A program made the translations under genes and the position numbers. From an uncultured Pelagibacteraceae bacterium (GTDB lineage Bacteria; Pseudomonadota; Alphaproteobacteria; Pelagibacterales; Pelagibacteraceae), in NCBI GenBank assembly GCA_902612575.1, contig CACMDZ010000004.1, positions 1 to 64,000 of the forward strand: DNA of 64,000 nt. The letters are read 5' to 3'. Positions 9,914-18,683 of this stretch are shown here, piece after piece (positions within the stretch are counted from its first letter, which is position 1; every line of letters begins with the position of its first letter). The notes under the pieces were generated by a model. It saw only the letters and a list, made by a program, of their open reading frames with translations, searched no databases and had not been told where the DNA came from.

Positions 9914-10962
9914 TGGTGGCAAAGATTAAAACAAAAAGAGAAAGAGTAAAATTTGCTTCAGACAATGTTACTGGTGCTTGTCCAGAGGTTTTAGATGCAA
10001 TTCTTAAAGCTAATGATGAAGATAGAACTCCTTATGGTAATGATGAATTGTCAAAGAATCTGCAAAATAAATTTTCAGAAATTTTTGAAAAAGAAGTAAT
10101 AGTTTTTCCAACAGCATCAGGAACTGCTGCAAATGCATTAGCCTTATCAACTATGACACCCTCTTTTGGAAATATTTACTGTCACAGACTTTCCCATATT
10201 AATGTAGATGAATGTGGAGCACCTGAATTTTATACTGGAGGAGCAAAATTGGTTAATCTTGATGGGATTAATGGTAAGATTATTCCTGAAGAGTTAGATG
10301 ATAGCATATCTGGCAAAGGAATTGTTCATCACACTCAGCCTTCATCAGTTAGTATTACACAACTTTGTGAAACAGGTGTGGCTTATCAATTAGATGAAAT
10401 AAAAAAAATATCAGAAGTTGCCCATAAACATAAACTAAATATCCATATGGATGGTGCAAGGTTTGCAAATGCAATAGTTTCATTAAACTGTTCACCAGCA
10501 GAAATGACTTGGAAATCTGGTATAGATGTGTTGTCATTTGGAGCTACAAAAAATGGATGTTTCGCTGCTGAAGCAATAATATTTTTTAATAAAGATTTAG
10601 TCGGTAAATTACCTTTTTTAATGAAAAGAGCAGGTCATTTATTATCAAAAATGCGTTTTGTATCTGCACAATTAGATGCTTATATATCAAATGAAGTTTG
10701 GTTAAAAAATGCAAAACATGCGAATGCTATGGGGAAAAAACTAAGCCAAGGCTTCCTGAAACACAAAAATATTGAATTAGTTTACCCAACAGATGCAAAT
10801 GAGGTTTTTGTTAAAATACCAAAAAATATAATTGATCAATTTAATTTAAATGGTTACAAAATTAATGATGAAGAATGGGAGAATAAAGCGGTTAGGTTGG
10901 TTGCCGCATGGAACACAGACCCATCTGATGTTGATTCATTTTTAAATATAATTAAATCTTAA
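9913..10962 (+). CDS. Low-specificity L-threonine aldolase (beta-eliminating lyase family)
   Basis: FASDNVTGACPEVL, YGNDELS, HMDGARFANA, SFGATKNG PLP-lysine region. Confidence 0.9.
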   Translation: MVAKIKTKRERVKFASDNVTGACPEVLDAILKANDEDRTPYGNDELSKNLQNKFSEIFEKEVIVFPTASGTAANALALSTMTPSFGNIYCHRLSHINVDECGAPEFYTGGAKLVNLDGINGKIIPEELDDSISGKGIVHHTQPSSVSITQLCETGVAYQLDEIKKISEVAHKHKLNIHMDGARFANAIVSLNCSPAEMTWKSGIDVLSFGATKNGCFAAEAIIFFNKDLVGKLPFLMKRAGHLLSKMRFVSAQLDAYISNEVWLKNAKHANAMGKKLSQGFLKHKNIELVYPTDANEVFVKIPKNIIDQFNLNGYKINDEEWENKAVRLVAAWNTDPSDVDSFLNIIKS

Positions 10963-10963
10963 T

Positions 10964-11200
10964 TTAACTAGGATTTTCTCTTAGAAATTTAATATAATTT
11001 ATCACTTCATCAAATTTTTCATCCTCAATATCTTTATAACTTGCATTGAATTTACTCTTTACGCAAATTGCGACATGAGCATAAGGATTTCTGCCTTTAG
11101 GATGATTAGGATGGTCTGGAAGCTGTCCTTGTAAATAATCACCAGCTTCCTTTATTAAAGTCCAAAGTTTACGCCGATTATCTTCTGTCATTTCCCACAA
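10964..11200 (-). CDS. Conserved small hypothetical protein
   Basis: MTEDNRRKLWTLIKEAGDYLQGQLPDHPNHPKGRNPYAHVA...; start may be the internal Met4. Confidence 0.65.
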   Translation of the reverse strand: MWEMTEDNRRKLWTLIKEAGDYLQGQLPDHPNHPKGRNPYAHVAICVKSKFNASYKDIEDEKFDEVINYIKFLRENPS

Positions 11201-11210
11201 AACTTGTTTT

Positions 11211-11233
11211 ATCTCTTTTGTATCTAGTTTGTA
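11211..11233. repeat. Direct repeat copy 1 (ATCTCTTTTGTATCTAGTTTGTA)
   Basis: 22/23 identical to 13490-13512. Confidence 0.8.
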
Positions 11234-11313
11234 TCTAGTTTATCCTATAAAATCCTATAATAAAATTTATTGGCAATTTTAATTTCATCTAGTTTTTAAA
11301 TTATCATTTGACT

Positions 11314-13041
11314 TTAGTTATCTTGATAAATAGCTTTTTTATTTTCTTCGTCCTCTAGTATTTTTCTTAGTTTTGCAACAGTCATCCAACATTCTAAATA
11401 TAATGTTGCATCATTAATAAGTTTACCAAGTTCCTTTTTTGATTTTTCTCTAACTTCTGGATTAGGTAATTTCAAATTTTTTGCATTAGTAAATGCTTTT
11501 AAAACTGAAGATTTTATACCAAAGTTAAAACTTTCTATACCTTGTTCTTTTCCAAAAACTGCAACAGCAACACCCACAACATTTCCTTTAGTGTTAATTA
11601 TTGGTCCACCACTATTTCCTTGATTTAATGCTGCATCAGTTTGGAATTCTGAATAATTGTCATTATAACCAGCTAAGGCCGTGACAGTCCCAGATGATGC
11701 TTTTATGGAAGCACTTACTCTCTTACCCAGTGGAAATCCTGCTACAATTACTTCCTCTAAAAGTGTCACGTCTTCATTTGAAATTTTATAGATTTGATCA
11801 GGTCTTATATCTGATTTTAAAATTGCCAAATCATTTGATTTGTCTACTGCAATTATGTTAGCAATTTTTTCTTCACCTCTATAACTAGCTTTTACAGTTT
11901 TACATCCTTCAATCACATGATGATTAGATATTATATGACCTTGATTAGAAACAAGGAAACCGGTACCAGATGATGCAGGTACTACATCTGTATCTTTGTA
12001 TTTAGGTGTTCTTTCATCTTCTTTATCTCGTTTTTTTTTGTTACCAAACTTTTGATTGTGAGCATATAAGTCTGTTGGCCAATTTCTTATTAAAACTCCT
12101 TCTGGATGTTTAGCGTACTTTTCAATCACCTTATTACCAAAGTTTTCATTTTCTAACACTAATCTTCCTGGAGAAGTCTTGAATTTAAAACCTGATCCAT
12201 CTCTCCAAACAATTCTAGTAAAAAATGTAAATACTTTATCACTTGGTGTTTTGATATAAGTTGTTTCATGAGTACCGTTCAAACTGGAAAATCCAACACT
12301 AATTACATATTTTTTGTAATAATTTCCATCTTTTGTAATTGCAACTAAACCCCAATCAGATTCAGTCCAAACACCTTCAATAGGATCTAGAGCTCTCCCT
12401 TTAAAAAACATATCAATTGCCTCCTCCATTGAAGTAGGGCCATTTTTTTTTGTTGACCAATATCTGCTTGATATTTCATATCCATCTGACGAAGTTCCGT
12501 TTTGTTTTGTTTCTAATTTTGGTTTTTCAGCAACTACAATTGGAGCTTTTTTAGGATCAAAATAGCTTTTGTGATTAACTATAAATAAAGATGTACCATT
12601 TTTTAAAATACTATTAAACTTTTTTGGAAGTACAGATCTTCTATTATCGTATAATTTTCTTGCCTCCAAATTATTTTTTGCACAAAAATATCTGACCATC
12701 CAATGACCTGCGGTATCTTCATCTAAATCTTTTAAATATCCATATGCGCTATCAAATGCGCTAGCTATTGTTCCATATTTATCAAGAGCATAAATGCTAT
12801 TACCTTTACTATAAAATGAATAACTATCCTTAGCTAAAGATTTGCAATGACTTTGGGACATCTTGGTTGCGGTCATCATTGCTTTATCTAAATCAATTGA
12901 GTACGCTAATAAAAAAGGTCTCTCAATTTGAAGTATAATACCATACTTATTTTTTGTTATAACTTGAACATTTAAAACTTTTGAAAATGCATTAGTGGAA
13001 AAATTTAGTATAATTGAGAGAATTAATAATAACCTTCCCAT
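11314..13041 (-). CDS. Secreted trypsin-like serine protease with long N-terminal extension
   Basis: Signal peptide; SSGTGFLV, SNHHVIEG (His), NDLAIL (Asp), NQGNSGGP (Ser). Confidence 0.88.
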   Translation of the reverse strand: MGRLLLILSIILNFSTNAFSKVLNVQVITKNKYGIILQIERPFLLAYSIDLDKAMMTATKMSQSHCKSLAKDSYSFYSKGNSIYALDKYGTIASAFDSAYGYLKDLDEDTAGHWMVRYFCAKNNLEARKLYDNRRSVLPKKFNSILKNGTSLFIVNHKSYFDPKKAPIVVAEKPKLETKQNGTSSDGYEISSRYWSTKKNGPTSMEEAIDMFFKGRALDPIEGVWTESDWGLVAITKDGNYYKKYVISVGFSSLNGTHETTYIKTPSDKVFTFFTRIVWRDGSGFKFKTSPGRLVLENENFGNKVIEKYAKHPEGVLIRNWPTDLYAHNQKFGNKKKRDKEDERTPKYKDTDVVPASSGTGFLVSNQGHIISNHHVIEGCKTVKASYRGEEKIANIIAVDKSNDLAILKSDIRPDQIYKISNEDVTLLEEVIVAGFPLGKRVSASIKASSGTVTALAGYNDNYSEFQTDAALNQGNSGGPIINTKGNVVGVAVAVFGKEQGIESFNFGIKSSVLKAFTNAKNLKLPNPEVREKSKKELGKLINDATLYLECWMTVAKLRKILEDEENKKAIYQDN

Positions 13042-13047
13042 TTTATT

Positions 13048-13353
13048 TTATGATTTACACTGAACAATGATTGTTACAGTTGGTTTACCCATAAAACTTT
13101 GCTCTATATCCTGCTCTAAAATATCATATGTACCTTTGCAAAGTTCTGATGCTCTCCTTTTTGCAAAATTTACAGCTTTGCTATCGCTAGTATAACCGTT
13201 GCCAACAAAAGTAACTTTATATCTTCCACCGCCAAGTTCAACATCCTCGAAACCACCAGTTAAACCTGTTTTTTGGTATGCTGTGGCGCAACCTGATAAT
13301 ATTGATCCTGAAATAAATAAAATTATTAACTTTGATTTAAAATTTTTTCCCAT
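13048..13353 (-). CDS. Lipoprotein, CC0125/CC1285-like
   Basis: Lipobox LSGCA; GGRYKVTFVGNGYT...A..FAKRRASELC. Confidence 0.7.
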   Translation of the reverse strand: MGKNFKSKLIILFISGSILSGCATAYQKTGLTGGFEDVELGGGRYKVTFVGNGYTSDSKAVNFAKRRASELCKGTYDILEQDIEQSFMGKPTVTIIVQCKS

Positions 13354-13489
13354 AAAATGACTTTACCATTTCACCTTATCTGAGTCCACAATGATTGAGA
13401 AGTCAATTAAGGTATAAGGAATGAGGATTTGTAACCACTAACCTTGGAATTATGATAGTCTATTTGTAATAAAAATGTCTATTTGATTT

Positions 13490-13512
13490 ATCTGTTTTGT
13501 ATCTAGTTTGTA
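13490..13512. repeat. Direct repeat copy 2 (ATCTGTTTTGTATCTAGTTTGTA)
   Basis: 22/23 identical to 11211-11233. Confidence 0.8.
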
Positions 13513-13590
13513 ATGTAGTTTTTTTAATTAAATTGATGAGTCTTTAAGCGATTTATTTTAAGGTAATTTTTTAATATACGCATAAGTACT

Positions 13591-13620
13591 GTAGTTTAAT
13601 GTAGCTTAATGTGGATTAAT
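13591..13620. repeat. 10-bp tandem repeat, three units
   Basis: GTAGTTTAAT GTAGCTTAAT GTGGATTAAT. Confidence 0.65.
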
Positions 13621-13628
13621 GTGAACCT

Positions 13629-13697
13629 CTAATCCCCCAAATAATCGCCAGCTTCCTGAATAATTTTCCACAGTTTACTTGCATTTTCTTTGTTCAT
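13629..13697 (-). pseudogene. Truncated paralogue of the 10964-11200 protein
   Basis: MNKENASKLWKIIQEAGDYLGD* matches MTEDNRRKLWTLIKEAGDYLQG; stop after 22 codons. Confidence 0.65.
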
Positions 13698-13753
13698 TAT
13701 ATTCCAGACTTTATTTGTCTCAAAATGCTCTAGTTATGAGTCTAATTTAAACT

Positions 13754-13889
13754 TTAAAATCCACCCCGCCAATTATTTTTAGATTTCAAATCTTTTTCTT
13801 CTTGTTTTGAAGTAGGTCTAAATAAATAAAAAACCTACAACAACAATAACGAATATAGATAAAATAATTTCTATCATGTAAGTAGCCAT
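13754..13889 (-). pseudogene. Frameshifted small single-pass membrane protein
   Basis: MATYMIEIILSIFVIVVVGFLFI*; removing one T from the T6 run gives ...VVVGFYLFRPTSKQEEKDLKSKNNWRGGF*. Confidence 0.5.
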
Positions 13890-13964
13890 TTATTATAATA
13901 AAAAGTTTTTTCATAAATAAAGTACTATATTAAATACTTCAATTTTAATATATTTTAATTAGTC

Positions 13965-14990
13965 ATGAATAAAGACAAAATTAAAATTCATATAAGAAAT
14001 AATCACTGGAAGAAAGGACATTTGCCTTGTGATTTAGAAGGCGAAAAAAATAGCAGCGTTCCAAAAGATTTATTTGAGAGCAAACTTAATAAATATCCTG
14101 AGATTAAGAATAAAGTATCATATTTGGTTGATTGGGATGATGATAATTGGATTTCTTCGATGAAAGATGCAGATATCTTACTTGCATGGGACTTTCCAAC
14201 AAACGATTTAAGTAAAATAGCACCAAATTTAAAATGGATTCATATTGTTTCAGCTGGTGTTAATCATCTCTATCCATTTGACTGGATTAAAAAAGATTTA
14301 GTTTTAACAAATAGTAGCGGTATACATGCAAAAAAAGCTGGGGAATTTGGTTTGATGAGTATTTTGATGCTTCAAAACCATATCACAAAAATAATTACTA
14401 ACCAAAGAAAGAAAGAGTTTGTAACTTTATTAAGCAACCCTATTGAGAATAAAAAAGTTTTGGCTGTTGGTACTGGATCATTAGGAGGGTCAATGATTAA
14501 ACACATCAGTTTATTAGGAGCAAAGGTAATTGGAGTGAATAGAAAAGGTGGAAAAGTTGAAGGTTGCATAAAGGTTATAACATATGACAGAATTGATGAT
14601 GTTTTGCCTGAAGCTGATTTTCTTTATTTAGCTGTACCAGAAACAAATGAAACAAAAGGGTTAATAAACAAGAAAAGATTAGATGCTCTTAAAAATACTT
14701 GCGGAATCGTTAACATTGGACGTCAATCTGTAATGGATTATGAGCATCTTCAAAAAAAATTGATGAACAATGAAATTTCTGGAGCAATATTAGATGTTTT
14801 TTCTGAAGAACCAATAAATAGAAATTCTAAATTTTGGGATACTCCAAATTTGGTAATTACACCTCATGTATCTTCGGATTCTAAGGGAAAATACATCGAA
14901 ATGGTTTTAGAAAAGTTTTTTAAAAATTTAAAACGATTTATTGAAAAGAAAGACTTAATTAATCAAGTAGATCCAAATTTAGGATATTAA
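13965..14990 (+). CDS. D-isomer-specific 2-hydroxyacid dehydrogenase
   Basis: VGTGSLGGSMIKHI, IVNIGRQ, ILDVFSEEPI. Confidence 0.88.
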   Translation: MNKDKIKIHIRNNHWKKGHLPCDLEGEKNSSVPKDLFESKLNKYPEIKNKVSYLVDWDDDNWISSMKDADILLAWDFPTNDLSKIAPNLKWIHIVSAGVNHLYPFDWIKKDLVLTNSSGIHAKKAGEFGLMSILMLQNHITKIITNQRKKEFVTLLSNPIENKKVLAVGTGSLGGSMIKHISLLGAKVIGVNRKGGKVEGCIKVITYDRIDDVLPEADFLYLAVPETNETKGLINKKRLDALKNTCGIVNIGRQSVMDYEHLQKKLMNNEISGAILDVFSEEPINRNSKFWDTPNLVITPHVSSDSKGKYIEMVLEKFFKNLKRFIEKKDLINQVDPNLGY

Positions 14991-14993
14991 TAT

Positions 14994-15419
14994 TTAATTT
15001 AAAGATATAATTCCAATAGAAGGAGACCATTTAAAAGCAGTATGAGGACCTTCTAAAAGCAAATAAATTTTATTGTTATGGATATTTAAGTCTCTTATTC
15101 TCTCATATATTTGAACTTGTTTTAGGTTTTTCAATTTATTTTGAGCGTCTAAATCAAAAAAATATAGGGATTTATCTCCCGGTCTATCATATCCCATTGA
15201 GGCTACAACATAACTTTTTTCTCTGACTTTTCTAACTTCTGAAATTCCTATTGAGGGGACAAATGATTTTAATGGTTCTATAAATCCGTGTTCGGAATGC
15301 GATTTGTATAATGGATATTTTTTGTATTTTGCTTTATTCTTTTCTACCCGACCACCATAATGTTCACCAGCGGATGATATGGCCCATCCGTAATTTAATG
15401 GTTCATCTTCATTTATCAT
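14994..15419 (-). pseudogene. C-terminal fragment of a PQQ-type sugar dehydrogenase
   Basis: Begins at INEDEPLNYGWAISSAGEHYGG, which is internal in full-length homologues; no N-terminal part or signal peptide. Confidence 0.7.
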
Positions 15420-15655
15420 TTTTCTATTTCCTTTTTATCAATTTCATTAATAATGAATTTTGCCATTAAGTTTATGCTGTTAAAAGATTTTGCTTTATGA
15501 CTTTCGCCAAACCCTGGTAAAGCTGGAGAAATAACTCTAAAATTTTTACATAAATAATCTTTTTGAAATTTCCACATTTCTGAAGACCCAAGGTATCCAT
15601 GTACTAAAATCAGTGGAAATCCTGATCCAATATCATCTGTATAAATTTCTTGCAT
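15416..15655 (-). pseudogene. N-terminal fragment of an alpha/beta hydrolase
   Basis: MQEIYTDDIGSGFPLILVHGYLGSSEMWKFQ...SPALPGFGES, stops at about 79 aa before the nucleophile elbow. Confidence 0.75.
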
Positions 15656-15714
15656 AATTATTTTTAAAATATAGTTGTATAATGTAACTTTTAAAACAAA
15701 ATTCAAAAAATATT

Positions 15715-16422
15715 ATGATTGGTATTCTTGGAGGAATGGGAACACAAGCTGGTTTAGATTTTTGCAATAAACTTGCAAAAATAAACAGAGGTAAACTAGA
15801 TCAAGACTACCCAATGTTTGTTTTATACAATAAATCTAATACACCTAAACGACCAGAAAACATAAAAAAATATTATAATGTATTAAATGCTTTGGTTGAA
15901 GGTTGTAAGAGATTACAAAAAAATGGTTGCAAATTTATTGTAATGCCATGCAATACTGCTCACTACTGGTATGATGATCTAAGTAAAAAAATTAAAATTC
16001 CAATTCTTAGTATGCCTAAAGAAGTATACTTAGATACTCTAAAAAGTTGTAAAAAAAATTCTAAAATAGGGATATTATCTACTGAAGCTACATTAAAGAC
16101 AAAAGTTTATAATAGATATTTTGACAAAAGTTTTAATTTAGTAAGTCCAGCTTCCAGTCTTCAAAAATCATCCGTAAATAGATCAATTAAATTTGTTAAA
16201 ATGGGTAAAATTAAAGAAGCTGAAAAAGCAATTAGGCCAGCAGTAAATTATCTTATGAAAATCAAATGTAAGAAAATCATTTTAGGGTGTACGGAGTTAC
16301 CTATTGCAATTTTTGCTTACAAATCTTTTAAAAAAATCAAACAATCTAAAATATTTGTTGATCCAAATCTTCTCGTAGCAAATGTTTCAATGAAAAAATA
16401 TAAAAAGTTAAAAAAACAATAA
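15715..16422 (+). CDS. Aspartate/glutamate racemase family protein
   Basis: MIGILGGMGTQAGLDF; MPCNTAHYW; LGCTELPI. Confidence 0.92.
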   Translation: MIGILGGMGTQAGLDFCNKLAKINRGKLDQDYPMFVLYNKSNTPKRPENIKKYYNVLNALVEGCKRLQKNGCKFIVMPCNTAHYWYDDLSKKIKIPILSMPKEVYLDTLKSCKKNSKIGILSTEATLKTKVYNRYFDKSFNLVSPASSLQKSSVNRSIKFVKMGKIKEAEKAIRPAVNYLMKIKCKKIILGCTELPIAIFAYKSFKKIKQSKIFVDPNLLVANVSMKKYKKLKKQ

Positions 16423-16461
16423 CCCAGTTTCAGAATTTACTAACTAAAACTGAGATTATTG
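16417..16461 (-). terminator. Intrinsic terminator between convergent genes
   Basis: CAATAACCCAGTTT / AAACTGAGATTATTG stem followed by T7 on the minus strand. Confidence 0.65.
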
Positions 16462-16477
16462 TTTATTTTGTTACCCT

Positions 16478-17137
16478 TTATTTTGAAGGGTCAGGTACTT
16501 TTCTTAAATATGGTTTAACTGTTTCCCAACCATCTGGATAAATTTTCTTAGCCTCTTCATCTTTAACTGCTGGAAGAATAACTACATCTTCACCTTTTTT
16601 CCAGTTAGCTGGTGTTGCAACTTTATGTTTTGCAGTAAGTTGCATTGAGTCTATGGCTCTTAAAATTTCATGGAAATTTCTTCCTGTTGCCATAGGATAA
16701 GTTAAATAAAGACCAATTCTTTTATCTGGTCTTACAACAAAAATAGTTCTTACAGTCTCATTATCTACTGCAGTACGACCCATTGATGTTGTTCCTGCAT
16801 CGGCTTCCAACATATTAAAAAGTTTTGCAACTTTTAAATCTTCGTCAGCGATTATAGGATAATCTGGCATTGTTCCAGACACATCTTTAATATCATTCAA
16901 CCATTTTTTATGATCCTCTACCCCATCAACACTTAATCCAATAACTTTTACATTTCTTGCATCAAACTCAGCTTTCATTTGTCCTAATGAACCTAATTCT
17001 GTTGTACAAACTGGTGTAAAATCTTTTGGGTGAGAAAATAAAACGCCCCAACTATCTCCAAGCCACTCATGAAAAGAAATATCTCCTTCAGTAGTTTTGC
17101 ATTGAAAATCTGGACACATACTGTTTATTTTAAGCAT
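16478..17137 (-). CDS. Peroxiredoxin, 1-Cys/Prx6 type
   Basis: FSHPKDFTPVCTTELG active site; long C-terminal domain. Confidence 0.93.
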   Translation of the reverse strand: MLKINSMCPDFQCKTTEGDISFHEWLGDSWGVLFSHPKDFTPVCTTELGSLGQMKAEFDARNVKVIGLSVDGVEDHKKWLNDIKDVSGTMPDYPIIADEDLKVAKLFNMLEADAGTTSMGRTAVDNETVRTIFVVRPDKRIGLYLTYPMATGRNFHEILRAIDSMQLTAKHKVATPANWKKGEDVVILPAVKDEEAKKIYPDGWETVKPYLRKVPDPSK

Positions 17138-17215
17138 ATAGTCTCTCCTTAATTATTATTTAGAATAATTATAATCAAGATTGATTTGGTATGCAAATTT
17201 TAATAATCTTAAAAA

Positions 17216-17908
17216 ATGATATTTAATCAACTATTTGATCAAAAATCATCAACCTACACTTATATTATATCGAGTGGTAAAGGGAGAGAAGCATTAATCA
17301 TTGACCCTGTGATTGAACATACTGATGGATATATTAATTATTTAGAAAATTTAGATCTAAAATTGGTTAAAGTAATAGATACACATATTCATGCAGATCA
17401 TGTAACTGGATTAAACGAATTAAACAAAAGAACAAATTGTACTCGTATAATGGGTGAAAATTCTAAATCTGAAGTTATTGATATTAAATTAAAAGATGAA
17501 GAAAATGTGAGTATTGAAAATATTAACCTTAAAGCTATTTACACCCCTGGTCATACTGACTGTTCTTATAGCTATCTAATGAAAGATAGAGTTTTCACAG
17601 GGGATACTCTTTTAATTAATGGAACTGGTAGAACTGACTTTCAAAATGGTAGTGCTCATCAGGCTTATGAGTCATTATTTGGTAAATTGTTAAAACTTCC
17701 TGAAGAAACGCTTGTATACCCTGCCCATGATTATAATGGAAAAAAAAATTCAACAATAGGTAATGAAAAAAATAATAACCCAAGACTTCAGGTTAGCTCA
17801 AAAGAGGAGTATGTTGAAATCATGGATAATCTTAATCTAACAAATCCAAAAATGATGGATGTAGCAGTTCCAGCGAATTTAAAGGGTTTGACGCTCAAAG
17901 AACTTTAA
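17216..17908 (+). CDS. MBL-fold hydrolase, ETHE1-like persulfide dioxygenase family
   Basis: DTHIHADHVTG, TPGHTDCS, VFTGDTLLI, YPAHDYNG. Confidence 0.85.
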   Translation: MIFNQLFDQKSSTYTYIISSGKGREALIIDPVIEHTDGYINYLENLDLKLVKVIDTHIHADHVTGLNELNKRTNCTRIMGENSKSEVIDIKLKDEENVSIENINLKAIYTPGHTDCSYSYLMKDRVFTGDTLLINGTGRTDFQNGSAHQAYESLFGKLLKLPEETLVYPAHDYNGKKNSTIGNEKNNNPRLQVSSKEEYVEIMDNLNLTNPKMMDVAVPANLKGLTLKEL

Positions 17909-17962
17909 AATCAAGCTTTATAAAAGTGTTGTTTTTAGAAAATTAAGAATTATATAAGACAT

Positions 17963-18073
17963 ATGGTATGCAATAATTCACACTGCAAATGTAAAAACTG
18001 TTCTTGTGACAGATGTGTTTGTAAAAACTGTGATTGCAAACCATCATCAGAAAACTGCTGTTGTAATAAGTAG
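17963..18073 (+). CDS. Metallothionein-like Cys-rich peptide, 36 aa
   Basis: Own reading, below ORF-track cutoff: MVCNNSHCKCKNCSCDRCVCKNCDCKPSSENCCCNK*, 12 Cys in 36 residues. Confidence 0.75.
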   Translation: MVCNNSHCKCKNCSCDRCVCKNCDCKPSSENCCCNK

Positions 18074-18101
18074 TTTAATTTAAAATTTATCTTAAACATT
18101 T

Positions 18102-18683
18102 ATGAATGATTTTTTAGAGTCGATAATTAAAAGAGATCCTGCTGCAAGGTCAAAGTTAAGTTTAATACTAACTTATCCTGGTGTTAAAGCTGTATTTTTT
18201 CATAGAATTGCGAACTTTTTTGCCGTAGCAAAATTTCATCTTTTAGCGAGAATAATTTCTCAATTTTCAAGATTTTTAACTGGTATTGAAATTCATCCAA
18301 ACGCAAAAATTGGTAAAAATCTTTTTATTGATCATGGTATGGGAGTAGTTATTGGTGAAACTTCAGATATAGGTGATAATGTAACTATTTATCATATGGC
18401 AACATTAGGTGGAATTGCTCCAAGTATTAATTCAGATAATCAAAGAAATATTAAAAGACACCCAACGCTAAAAGAAAATGTAGTTGTAGGATCTGGCGCA
18501 CAAATACTTGGACCAGTTGTAGTTGGTAAAAATTCAAAAATTGGAGCTAATGCTGTAGTTACAAAAGATGTTCCAGAAAATGCAGTAATGGTTGGAATTC
18601 CTGCAAAAAATGTCGGAACCGCATCTGAAGAATTTAAACCCTATGGTGTTGCACCAGGGGGTGATACAAAGCTTGATGTATGA
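18102..18683 (+). CDS. cysE: Serine O-acetyltransferase
   Basis: Left-handed beta-helix hexapeptides; [34 protein letters not shown]. Confidence 0.94.
   Translation: MNDFLESIIKRDPAARSKLSLILTYPGVKAVFFHRIANFFAVAKFHLLARIISQFSRFLTGIEIHPNAKIGKNLFIDHGMGVVIGETSDIGDNVTIYHMATLGGIAPSINSDNQRNIKRHPTLKENVVVGSGAQILGPVVVGKNSKIGANAVVTKDVPENAVMVGIPAKNVGTASEEFKPYGVAPGGDTKLDV

Noticed and set aside
13754-13889. Programmed -1 frameshift at T TTT TTA
   Set aside because: The heptamer is present, but the downstream frame needs a +1 shift, so classic -1 slippage does not connect the two halves.
13354-13964. tRNA, structured RNA or CRISPR in the long gap
   Set aside because: No cloverleaf, CCA end or regularly spaced direct repeats were found by eye; only short tandem repeats and gene remnants.
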